A stretch of DNA of 13,387 nucleotides, taken from Rhodospirillaceae bacterium. Lineage in GTDB: Bacteria > Pseudomonadota > Alphaproteobacteria > SP197. Shown piece after piece: positions 7,038 to 13,387 of the stretch (the first letter of the stretch is position 1; each line of letters starts with the position of its first letter). The stretch is from contig JABIUG010000410.1 of assembly GCA_018700655.1 (NCBI GenBank), positions 1-13,387 on the forward strand. The letters run 5' to 3'. The position numbers and the translations under genes are program-made. Below the pieces are notes generated by a model. That model worked only from the letters and a program-made list of their open reading frames with translations, was not told where the DNA came from and did not search any database.

Positions 7038-7945
7038 GTTGGCTTTCCGATCTTGGCCTGCCGAAGATCCGGGATCTCGTGCGCAAGACGCAAACCCAGG
7101 AGAACCTCTGGGACAAGTGCCCCAGCTGCGAGCAGATGATCTTTCACCGCGATCTTGAAGCGGCGATGAATATCTGCACCCATTGTGGCTTCCACATGCG
7201 GATCGCGCCGGCCGTGCGTTTGCGCGCCCTGTTTGATGACAGCGCGTTCACCGTGATCGAACTGCCCGCGGTGGCGGTCGATCCCCTGCGGTTCCGCGAC
7301 CGCAAACGTTATGCTGATCGCCTCAAGGATGCCCAGAGCAAGACCGGGGAACGCGAAGCCATCGTTGTGGCACACGGCACGATCGGCAGCCGTCCGGTAG
7401 TCTGTGCGGTCTTTAACTTCGATTTCATGGGTGGATCGATGGGAACCGGCGTCGGGGAGGCCATCGTTGCAGCGGCCCGCCTCGCCAAGCTCCAGGGTGG
7501 CGCGCTCATCGTCTTTTCGGCTTCCGGCGGTGCGCGCATGCAGGAAGGTATCCTTTCGCTCATGCAGATGGCGCGGACCACAGCCGCGATCGCTGAGCTG
7601 AAGGAAGCAGGCCTGCCCTATATCAGCGTCATGACCAACCCGACGACCGGTGGCGTGACGGCGTCGTTCGCCATGCTTGGCGATGTTTCAGTCGCCGAGC
7701 CCGGGGCCATCATCGGCTTTGCCGGCGCGCGCGTGATCGAGGAAACCATCCGTGAGAAGCTGCCCGAAGGCTTCCAGCGGGCCGAATATCTTCTTGAGCA
7801 CGGCATGCTCGATATGGTGGTGTCCCGCACCGAACTGCGCGATCGCCTCGCCGCCATATTGAACCATCTGATGTCGGCACGGCCCCAGCAGGGCGAATTG
7901 CTGCCTGTTCCGGCCAATGATGCAGACCAGGCGGCGCCTGCGTGA
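7034..7945 (+). CDS. accD: Acetyl-CoA carboxylase carboxyltransferase subunit beta
   Basis: This is the beta subunit of the ACC carboxyltransferase, which with AccA transfers the carboxyl group from biotin to acetyl-CoA to make malonyl-CoA for fatty acid synthesis. Of its 303 residues, the N-terminus holds the zinc ribbon with Cys29, Cys32, Cys48 and Cys51 (CPSC, then CTHC). The crotonase-like body has FDFMGGSMG (129-137), FSASGGARMQEG (161-172), TNPTTGGVTASFAMLGD (201-217) and IGFAGARVIEETI. The ATG overlaps the trpA stop by 4 bases and has GAGGGG at 7019-7024 as SD. Its own stop overlaps the GTG of folC. The accD-folC pair downstream of trp genes is, as I recall, a recurrent alphaproteobacterial arrangement. 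Confidence 0.97.
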   Translation: MSWLSDLGLPKIRDLVRKTQTQENLWDKCPSCEQMIFHRDLEAAMNICTHCGFHMRIAPAVRLRALFDDSAFTVIELPAVAVDPLRFRDRKRYADRLKDAQSKTGEREAIVVAHGTIGSRPVVCAVFNFDFMGGSMGTGVGEAIVAAARLAKLQGGALIVFSASGGARMQEGILSLMQMARTTAAIAELKEAGLPYISVMTNPTTGGVTASFAMLGDVSVAEPGAIIGFAGARVIEETIREKLPEGFQRAEYLLEHGMLDMVVSRTELRDRLAAILNHLMSARPQQGELLPVPANDADQAAPA

Positions 7946-9234
7946 GCGAAGCTTCGAGTGATGTCCTGCTCGAACGGTTGATGCAGCTTCATCCCAAGCT
8001 GATTGACCTTTCCCTCGAGCGCATGATGCGCCTGCTAAAGGCGCTCGATAACCCGCATCTCAAGCTGCCGCCGGTGGTCCATGTTGCCGGGACCAACGGC
8101 AAGGGTTCGGCCATCGCCTATATGCGCGCCGCGCTGCTGGCTGCCGGCTATCGCGTCCACGTCTACACCTCGCCGCATCTCGTACGGTTTCACGAGCGGG
8201 TCGAGATCGATGGGAAGATCATTGCCGAAGATGACCTCGCGGACCTGCTCGACGACTGCGAGCGGGCCAATGGCGATGAACCCATCACCTTTTTCGAAGT
8301 CACCACAGCGGCGGCCTTCCTTGGGTTCTCACGAACGCCGGCCGATATTCTGCTGATGGAAACCGGCCTTGGCGGCCGCCTCGACGCAACCAATGTGATC
8401 GACCGTCCACTGCTCTCGGTCATCACCCTGATTTCGCTCGATCACCAGCAGTTCCTGGGCGAAACCCTGGCTGAAATCGCCGGTGAGAAGGCCGGGATCA
8501 TCAAGCCCGGTGTTCCCGTGGTGATCGGCCCCCAGGAACCGGCTGGCCGTGATGTTCTGCTTGTCAGGGCAGAGGAACTTGGCGCGCCCGCCCTCATGTT
8601 CGGTCGCGATTTTGCCGTTGATGCCGTCTCTGCGGAAGGGTTTTCGCTGTCGGTTGGCTCCGATCGAATGGAGATGCCTGATCCGGTCCTGGCCGGCCCC
8701 CACCAGCCTTCGAATGCCGCAACCGCGATCACGGCCCTGCGCCATCTCGCAGGCTTTGAACTGGATGAAGAACATCTGCGCCAGGGCCTGCGCACGGCGC
8801 GCTGGCCCGCCAGGATGCAGCAACTCCACCATGGCGCCCTCAAGGACAAGGTCGGGCCCGATGTCGAGCTGTGGCTCGATGGCGGTCACAACCCCGCGGC
8901 CGGACAGGTGCTGGCCGATATGGCGGGGACCTGGAATGACAGGCCTTTGGATATCGTTGTTGGCATGATGAACACCAAGGATCCGGCCGGATTCATTGCA
9001 CCGCTGGCGCCGTTTGTCCGCCGTGCCGTCGCGGTCGGTATTCCGGGCGAGAAGAACACGCTCTCGGCTGGCGAGACCCGGGCGGTGCTCGATCAAGCCG
9101 GCGTTGAAACGGTTGCCGCAGGGGATTTCGATGAAGCGCTGGGCCTGCTCAGGGCTTCGGGCAAGGGTTCGTCACGAATCCTGATCTGCGGTTCGCTTTA
9201 TCTTGCAGGACGGGTGCTGGCGGCAAACGACTGA
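7942..9234 (+). CDS. folC: Bifunctional dihydrofolate synthase/folylpolyglutamate synthase
   Basis: This is a Mur-ligase-family enzyme that adds glutamate to dihydropteroate (dihydrofolate synthase) and extends the glutamate tail of folates (folylpolyglutamate synthase), using ATP. It is 430 residues, typical of FolC. The ATP-binding loop is VAGTNGKGS (48-56), followed by TSPHLVRFHERVEI (76-89), ETGLGGRLDATNV (140-152) and DHQQFLGETLAEIAGEKAGI. Lys183 in the last of these is the expected carbamylated lysine. The C-terminal domain has LDGGHNPAA. The GTG at 7942 overlaps the accD stop as GTGA, with AGGCGG at 7929-7934 seven bases upstream. It is the last gene on the plus strand and converges with the minus-strand gene after 55 bases. 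Confidence 0.95.
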   Translation: MSEASSDVLLERLMQLHPKLIDLSLERMMRLLKALDNPHLKLPPVVHVAGTNGKGSAIAYMRAALLAAGYRVHVYTSPHLVRFHERVEIDGKIIAEDDLADLLDDCERANGDEPITFFEVTTAAAFLGFSRTPADILLMETGLGGRLDATNVIDRPLLSVITLISLDHQQFLGETLAEIAGEKAGIIKPGVPVVIGPQEPAGRDVLLVRAEELGAPALMFGRDFAVDAVSAEGFSLSVGSDRMEMPDPVLAGPHQPSNAATAITALRHLAGFELDEEHLRQGLRTARWPARMQQLHHGALKDKVGPDVELWLDGGHNPAAGQVLADMAGTWNDRPLDIVVGMMNTKDPAGFIAPLAPFVRRAVAVGIPGEKNTLSAGETRAVLDQAGVETVAAGDFDEALGLLRASGKGSSRILICGSLYLAGRVLAAND

Positions 9235-9281
9235 TCTAGAGCAGATCGGGTTAAGTCTGCATCGCTTGCGATCCGATCTAG
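9233..9281. repeat. Nested palindrome between convergent genes, repeat-like
   Basis: The 55-base gap between folC and the convergent gene is filled by a structured sequence. AGATCGG (9243-9249) pairs with CCGATCT (9273-9279). Inside lies a second perfect palindrome, ATCGCTTGCGAT (9261-9272), which abuts the right outer arm. GATCTAG occurs twice in direct orientation (9233-9239, 9275-9281), and GATCT/AGATC (9233-9237, 9243-9247) is a further small inverted pair. No T-run follows on either strand, so a simple intrinsic terminator is not obvious. The shape and the TCTAGAGCAGATC-like start recall dispersed intergenic palindromes in alphaproteobacterial genomes. It could still serve as a bidirectional transcript end. 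Confidence 0.55.
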
Positions 9282-9289
9282 CCAGCCGA

Positions 9290-10903
9290 TCAGACCAGGG
9301 TCAGCAGGCGGTCGTATTCCAGCTTGGAGATATGGTCGTTGAATTCATGGAACTCCGACCACTTCAGCTTGCTGTAGACATCCCAGTAACGGCTGCCGAA
9401 ATATTCGGGTAGCACCTCGGCCCTGTCGAAGGTCCGCAAAGCGTCAACCCAGATTGACGGTAGGCTCGGGTCGACCTGTTCAGCAGCGTTGCCTTCGATC
9501 GGCTCGCCGGGGTCGACCTTGTTGACGAGGCCGTGATGGATGCCCGCCAGCACGGCGGCCAGAACAAGATAGGGGTTGGCATCAGCGCCGGCCGGACGGT
9601 GTTCTATCCGGCGCGCTTCCTTGGGCCCACCGGGAACACGCAGCGAAACCGTGCGGTTGTTGTAACCCCAGGTCGGCGCCAGAGGCACCCAGCCGGTTGG
9701 CGTGATACGGCGGAACGAGTTGGCGTTGGGCGCCCAGATCGGCATTGCCTCGGCCATGGTCGAGGCCAACCCGCCGATCGCATGGCGGAACAGTTTGCTG
9801 CCGCGCGCGCTGCCGTCGTTAAAGACGTTGCGCCCCTGATCGTCGAGCAACGACAGGTGGATATGGGTGCCGTTGGTCGAATGCTCACGGAACGGCCGTG
9901 CCATGAAAGTCGCGGTCATGCCGTGTTTGGCGGCAACCCCCTTGATCGCGCGTTTCTGCAGCATGGCATGATCACACGCCGCGACGGGATCATCGGTGTG
10001 GTGAAGATTGATTTCGAACTGACCGGGCGCATATTCGATCGTCGCAACATCGGTCGGCAGGTTCTGCGCCCGGCAGGTTGCCACGATATCGTTGAGAACC
10101 GGTGCATAGGCATCGATTTCATCCATCAGATAGACTTGGGTGTCAGATGGTTTTTTACCGGTCACCGGGGATCGCGCCGGAACGGGCAGCCCGTCGGCAT
10201 CGGGCTGGTTCTCGAGCAGATAGAATTCCAGCTCGATGGCGACAACCGGGCGATACCCCAAGGCAACGATCTGGTCGGCGATGCGGCGCACGATGTGGCG
10301 TGGATCAAGCCACCACGGGCTGCCGTCGTTGTCGCTCATGGTCATCAGTAACTGGGCGTGTTCGGGGCCCATCCAGGGCACCGTTGTCAGTGTTCCAGGC
10401 ACGGCATGGCACGGGTAGTCGGGATCGCCGTCGCCCGGCCCCATGCCAGTGCTTTCGATGTTGTTGCCCAGGATATCCAGGGCATAGGTCGAGCCCGGCA
10501 GCACCAGACCTGTCGTGTAGAGTTTGGTTAGGGCCGAGACATCCAGCCGCTTGCCGCGGGGAATACCGCAGATATCGGGAATCATCGTATCGATCCAACG
10601 CACATCAGGATGCTGCATCAGAAACGACGCAGCCTCATCGCTGACCTTGGCCGTGGTCTTGACCGGCTCGGTCATGACATGGGTACCGTTGCTGGGGCGT
10701 TCGACGGGAAGGGGATCGCGCTCGAAGAAATCATTGGGTCTTACTTCACCCTCGGTGACCTCGACGATGCGCTGCATGATCTCGGCCCGCGGTAACCGCT
10801 TGCCCGAGACATACCGGCTCATCGCCGCTTCGGTCACGTTTACCGCTTTGGCAAAGTCGCGTACAGAGAATCCAGCCGTACTGAGGAAGTCACCCAATTT
10901 CAT
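9290..10903 (-). CDS. HTH domain fused to PuuA-like glutamine synthetase family enzyme
   Basis: The 537-residue product has two parts. Residues 1-60 form a Cro/C1 (XRE)-type helix-turn-helix: SVRDFAKAVN (13-22), then recognition helix TEAAMSRYVSGKR (24-36). After a polar linker (about 61-88), residues 89-537 are a glutamine synthetase fold closest, from memory, to E. coli PuuA, which ligates glutamate to putrescine: GIPRGKR, YALDILGN, IELEFYLLE with metal ligands Glu224 and Glu226, Glu290 and Glu297 (PGQFEINLHHTDD), His347 in NGTHIHLSL, NNRTVSLR and RIEHRPAGADANPYL. The adenylylation-loop Tyr of classical GlnA is absent. The substrate (polyamine or another amine) is inferred. The ATG at 10903 has a perfect AGGAGG 14 bases upstream; a TTG at 10927 would add 8 residues but has no usable SD. 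Internal Met77 (10673-10675) would leave a 461-residue, PuuA-sized enzyme, but no SD precedes it. Confidence 0.88.
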   Translation of the reverse strand: MKLGDFLSTAGFSVRDFAKAVNVTEAAMSRYVSGKRLPRAEIMQRIVEVTEGEVRPNDFFERDPLPVERPSNGTHVMTEPVKTTAKVSDEAASFLMQHPDVRWIDTMIPDICGIPRGKRLDVSALTKLYTTGLVLPGSTYALDILGNNIESTGMGPGDGDPDYPCHAVPGTLTTVPWMGPEHAQLLMTMSDNDGSPWWLDPRHIVRRIADQIVALGYRPVVAIELEFYLLENQPDADGLPVPARSPVTGKKPSDTQVYLMDEIDAYAPVLNDIVATCRAQNLPTDVATIEYAPGQFEINLHHTDDPVAACDHAMLQKRAIKGVAAKHGMTATFMARPFREHSTNGTHIHLSLLDDQGRNVFNDGSARGSKLFRHAIGGLASTMAEAMPIWAPNANSFRRITPTGWVPLAPTWGYNNRTVSLRVPGGPKEARRIEHRPAGADANPYLVLAAVLAGIHHGLVNKVDPGEPIEGNAAEQVDPSLPSIWVDALRTFDRAEVLPEYFGSRYWDVYSKLKWSEFHEFNDHISKLEYDRLLTLV

Positions 10904-10917
10904 GGGTGGAGTATCGA

Positions 10918-10923
10918 CCTCCT
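10918..10923 (-). promoter_or_regulatory. Ribosome binding site that decides the HTH-GS start
   Basis: The plus strand reads CCTCCT, so the mRNA has a perfect AGGAGG. It precedes the ATG at 10901-10903 by 14 bases, which is longer than usual. It lies inside the coding sequence if the TTG at 10927 were used, which argues for the ATG. Confidence 0.6.
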
Positions 10924-10931
10924 GCAAAGCT

Positions 10932-10944
10932 CCGCCAAGGGCGG
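10932..10944 (-). terminator. Short GC hairpin between trxA and the HTH-GS gene
   Basis: In the minus-strand transcript CCGCC-CTT-GGCGG forms a 5-pair GC stem with a 3-base loop, followed by AGCTTTGC rather than a T-run. It is 8 bases upstream of the AGGAGG of the HTH-GS gene. It might attenuate read-through from trxA or affect translation initiation, but it is too short to call a strong terminator. An overlapping pair CTCCGC/GCGGAG (10930-10935, 10952-10957) offers an alternative fold. Another weak inverted pair, TCCCG/CGGGA (10984-10988, 11000-11004), lies just after the trxA stop. Confidence 0.3.
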
Positions 10945-11013
10945 GTTGCTCGCGGAGGCGTCACATTGTCGCGATAGTCATGTTCCCGGTCCGTGATATC
11001 GGGACACGCTCGA

Positions 11014-11334
11014 TCACATCGAGTTGTCGACCCACTCGTAGAGTTTGCTCTTGGGCAGGGCGCCAACCTTCACGGCGGCCACTTCACCAGCCTTGAACAT
11101 CATGATCGTGGGAATGCCGCGGACACCGTATTTCGACGGGGTCGCCGGATTCGAGTCGATATCGACCTTCATGACCGTGATCTTGTCGCCATATTCGGCC
11201 GCCAGATCTTCGAGTGCGGGCGCAATCTGCTTGCAGGGCCCGCACCATTCCGCCCAGAAATCCACCAGAACGGGGCCGTCAGCCTTGAGGACATCCTGCT
11301 CGAATGCATCATCGGTCGTGTGATGAACGCTCAT
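11014..11334 (-). CDS. trxA: Thioredoxin
   Basis: This is a cytoplasmic thioredoxin, the general dithiol reductant for ribonucleotide reductase, methionine sulfoxide reductases and other targets. It has 106 residues, the usual size. The active site FWAEWCGPCKQIAP has Cys31 and Cys34. Asp25 in VLVDFW is the buried acid and Pro75 in GIPTIMMF the cis-proline. GEVAAVKVGALPKSKL follows. There is no signal peptide. The ATG is preceded by AGGAG (11346-11350, 11 bases upstream). It lies 93 bases after addA on the same strand, in the addA-trxA order common in alphaproteobacteria. The HTH-GS gene follows after 110 bases. Confidence 0.97.
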   Translation of the reverse strand: MSVHHTTDDAFEQDVLKADGPVLVDFWAEWCGPCKQIAPALEDLAAEYGDKITVMKVDIDSNPATPSKYGVRGIPTIMMFKAGEVAAVKVGALPKSKLYEWVDNSM

Positions 11335-11402
11335 GATCTGTGTCTCTCCTGCATTGTTTTCCCACTGTAACGCATTGATCGTGCGTCAGCAGGTGAGTGC
11401 CG

Positions 11403-11431
11403 TATTTAGGAAGCCCGTCGTGGGGCGTCAA
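11403..11431 (-). promoter_or_regulatory. Possible trxA promoter overlapping the addA stop
   Basis: Read on the minus strand, TTGACG (11426-11431, 5 of 6 to TTGACA) is followed after 17 bases by TAAATA (11403-11408, about 3 of 6 to TATAAT). The -35 hexamer contains the addA TGA codon. This would give trxA transcription independent of addA. The -35 and spacing are good, but the -10 match is poor. Confidence 0.32.
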
Positions 11432-13386
11432 GCGGCGTGATGATCACGTCCTGTCGGCCTGTGGGTATCCAGAAGGTTATCAGGCAAAATCACAAGTTGT
11501 GGTAGGTCGGTCCAAAGTAGACCACAAGAGACGGGGATGTGGGGATAAATTTTACGAAGAACTTCGCGATAGGCGGTAAGCTGTTTCAGATAAGCGGGCG
11601 GCGTCATTTCTGCACTCGCCGGGATGTTTCTCCCAGTCTTGAAATCTACGATGCCGATCAGTTCCGGGGTCACCACCAGACGGTCAACCTGACCGGCAAT
11701 CACGGTGTCGCCGACCGCCCCGCAGATAGGGACTTCGGCTCTGCTGTCTTCACCAAACAACACCGCAAAAGCCGGATCGTCGAGGATCGCCAGGATGCTC
11801 CCGACCAGGTCGTCGCGTTCGGCTTCCTTCATCTGCGGTTCATGACGGCCCACCAGCTCGATCGCTGTCTGGCGGCGGTGCTGTGCCGCGGCCGAAGGCA
11901 GCAGCTCCAGCAGGCGATGGACCAGATGGCCCCGGCGCAACGCAGCCCCGTCTCCGCTGCTGCCCAGAGGGGATAACGGCGGTGGCTCGACTCCGGCCAG
12001 GCGCGATGGACTGATCGGGCGATCAATCGGGCGTTCCTTGGCCAACGGAACCGTGATGTCGGGTGGCGGTCCATCGACCCTGCGTCGGGCATCGGGATCG
12101 ATCTCTGTGGGTTCGAACTGGCGTTTCTGTGGCGATTGCAGGCGCAGGGCCTCTCCGGCCCAGCCCAGTTCGGTACCGGCGAAGTCGAACCGTTCGATCC
12201 CCTTGTGCCCGCCGAGCGCCGTGGTGACCATGTCATGCCATGAACCGTCGATACCGCCTGAACGTTTGGCGCAGGCACAGATATAGAGGCGGTCGCGTGG
12301 TCGCGTCAGGGCGACGTAGAGCAGGCGGCGTTCTTCTTCACCCGACCGTTGGCTGCGGGCTTGAGCCAGTCCATCGCCCCAGGTTTCGCGCTGTGCGGCA
12401 CTCCCCGCCCAGAGCGGCAGACCGACCCGTTGATCCCACAGGATCGCGGGTCCAGGTGGTCCCCGACCCACGTCATCGGCCAGGAAGACAACCGGTGCCT
12501 GAAGCCCCTTGGAGCCGTGGACCGTCATGATGCGCACGGCGTCGCCCGCGGCTTCGGCCTCGCGTTTGACCTCGGCCGTGCCGCTGGCGATCCACCAGAC
12601 GAAACCCTGGAGTGACGGGGCATGGTCCTGTTCGAAGGCCAGCGCCAGATTGAGGAATTCGTCGAGCGGATCCTGGGCCTCCAGACCCAGACGATGGATC
12701 AGCGCCTTGCGGCCATTGAAGCCTTCGGCCGTGGCTGCCGGCATCGTCAGGATCTCGTCATAGAACTCGAAGGGTGCGCTGAAGTCGGTCCGCCCCAGAA
12801 GCCTCTCCAGCCATGCGGCCGCACGCCCGTAGGCCTCATGGTCATCCCTGCGATGGCGCAGGGCCGACCACAGTGATTCCCGCGTCTTGCCTTCTCGGCC
12901 GCGATGTCGGGCCAGATCAAACAGCAGAGCTTCCGAAAACCCGACCAGAGGCCCTTTGAGCACGGCAGCCAGCGAGACATCGTCACCGGGCAACAGGCAA
13001 ACCCGCCCCAGCGCCAGCAGGTCACGCACGACGATTTCGCCGGTCAGGTCCATGCGATCGACACCGGCTACTGCAACACCGGCGCGGCGCAACTCGCGCA
13101 CCATGGCCGGCACAAGAGCGCTGCGGCGGCGCACCAGGATCAGAACATCGCCGGCGCGCACCATGTCTCCGCGTGATGCCAGCAGTTCGCCCGGGCCGTC
13201 GTCGTCGCCGGTCATGGCGGCAATCCGTGCCGCGATCGCGCCTGCCAGTTGCGCGTGATGATCGTGGGGCTGCTCTGGGTTCAGGCAGGACGCCCATGGG
13301 TCTTCATCGGCGGCCGGTTCTTCGCTCAGCGGCGGCCAGACCTCCACCAGGCCGCCATCATCGGCCCGGTGCGGCTCGTGATGGAT
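11428..13386 (-). CDS. addA: Double-strand break repair helicase-nuclease AddA, 3' part (5' end outside window)
   Basis: This is the C-terminal 652 residues of AddA, the UvrD-like helicase and nuclease subunit of AddAB, which resects double-strand breaks and loads RecA (the RecBCD counterpart). The frame stays open to the window edge, so the GTG at 13347 is internal (LVEVWPPL). From N to C, with residues counted from 13386: a helicase motif IV region (VLILVRRRSALVPAMVREL, 81-99), motif V TVHGSKGLQAPVV (288-300), motif VI LLYVALTRPRDRLYI (355-369), a variable linker, then a RecB-family nuclease domain. Its key residues sit in HRLLELLP (490-497), GQVDRL (565-570), IVDFKTGR (579-586) and YLKQLTAYR (599-607), all apparently intact. 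The partner addB is expected upstream, outside the window. Confidence 0.94.
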   Translation of the reverse strand: MHHEPHRADDGGLVEVWPPLSEEPAADEDPWASCLNPEQPHDHHAQLAGAIAARIAAMTGDDDGPGELLASRGDMVRAGDVLILVRRRSALVPAMVRELRRAGVAVAGVDRMDLTGEIVVRDLLALGRVCLLPGDDVSLAAVLKGPLVGFSEALLFDLARHRGREGKTRESLWSALRHRRDDHEAYGRAAAWLERLLGRTDFSAPFEFYDEILTMPAATAEGFNGRKALIHRLGLEAQDPLDEFLNLALAFEQDHAPSLQGFVWWIASGTAEVKREAEAAGDAVRIMTVHGSKGLQAPVVFLADDVGRGPPGPAILWDQRVGLPLWAGSAAQRETWGDGLAQARSQRSGEEERRLLYVALTRPRDRLYICACAKRSGGIDGSWHDMVTTALGGHKGIERFDFAGTELGWAGEALRLQSPQKRQFEPTEIDPDARRRVDGPPPDITVPLAKERPIDRPISPSRLAGVEPPPLSPLGSSGDGAALRRGHLVHRLLELLPSAAAQHRRQTAIELVGRHEPQMKEAERDDLVGSILAILDDPAFAVLFGEDSRAEVPICGAVGDTVIAGQVDRLVVTPELIGIVDFKTGRNIPASAEMTPPAYLKQLTAYREVLRKIYPHIPVSCGLLWTDLPQLVILPDNLLDTHRPTGRDHHAA

Positions 13387-13387
13387 C

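Noticed and set aside
8329..9096. 255-codon minus-strand open frame opposite folC
   Set aside because: FolC motifs are continuous on the plus strand and the antisense product has no recognisable domain.
9533..10351. 272-codon plus-strand open frame opposite the GS-like gene
   Set aside because: The minus strand encodes clear GS motifs through the same stretch, while the plus product is featureless.
10904..10927. TTG at 10927 as the start of the HTH-GS gene
   Set aside because: The perfect AGGAGG would be inside the coding region and no suitable SD precedes the TTG.
1..13387. Mobile elements, CRISPR array, tRNA genes or a defence system
   Set aside because: No transposase or integrase motifs, no spaced direct repeats, and no tRNA-like cloverleaf were seen. 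AddA is a general repair enzyme in its usual setting.

Overview
The window looks like chromosomal housekeeping DNA from a GC-rich alphaproteobacterium, probably of the Rhodospirillales type. The placement rests on gene content and order (rpsA-sppA-ihfB-lapA, then pyrF-trpF-trpB-trpA-accD-folC, and addA-trxA), on protein motifs and on the frequent GTG starts. No database search was made. There are no rRNA or tRNA genes, CRISPR arrays, transposases or phage genes, and no gap between genes reaches 300 bases.

Layout. The plus strand opens with the 3' part of rpsA (ribosomal protein S1), which ends in a repetitive Glu/Ala/Pro tail. It continues with sppA (membrane signal-peptide peptidase), ihfB (IHF beta), lapA (small two-span membrane protein) and an ornithine cyclodeaminase/mu-crystallin family enzyme. 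A probable promoter then leads into pyrF-trpF, followed after 73 bases by trpB-trpA-accD-folC. The last three junctions are 4-base start/stop overlaps (GTGA, ATGA, GTGA), so translation is probably coupled. This unit joins the last steps of tryptophan synthesis to UMP synthesis, the carboxyltransferase beta subunit of acetyl-CoA carboxylase, and folylpolyglutamate synthesis.

On the minus strand, read right to left, are the 3' part of addA (helicase-nuclease), trxA (thioredoxin), and a gene that joins an N-terminal Cro/C1-type helix-turn-helix to a complete PuuA-like glutamine synthetase family enzyme. This last gene converges with folC. The 55-base gap between them holds a compact nested palindrome that resembles a dispersed intergenic repeat.

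Most of the region is ordinary and well conserved. The item most worth a second look is the helix-turn-helix/gamma-glutamylpolyamine-synthetase fusion: it has the architecture expected of a self-regulating enzyme and sits between genes (folC and trxA/addA) to which it has no obvious functional tie. Lesser points are the S1 tail repeat, the palindrome at the folC end, and the cyclodeaminase gene between lapA and pyrF.
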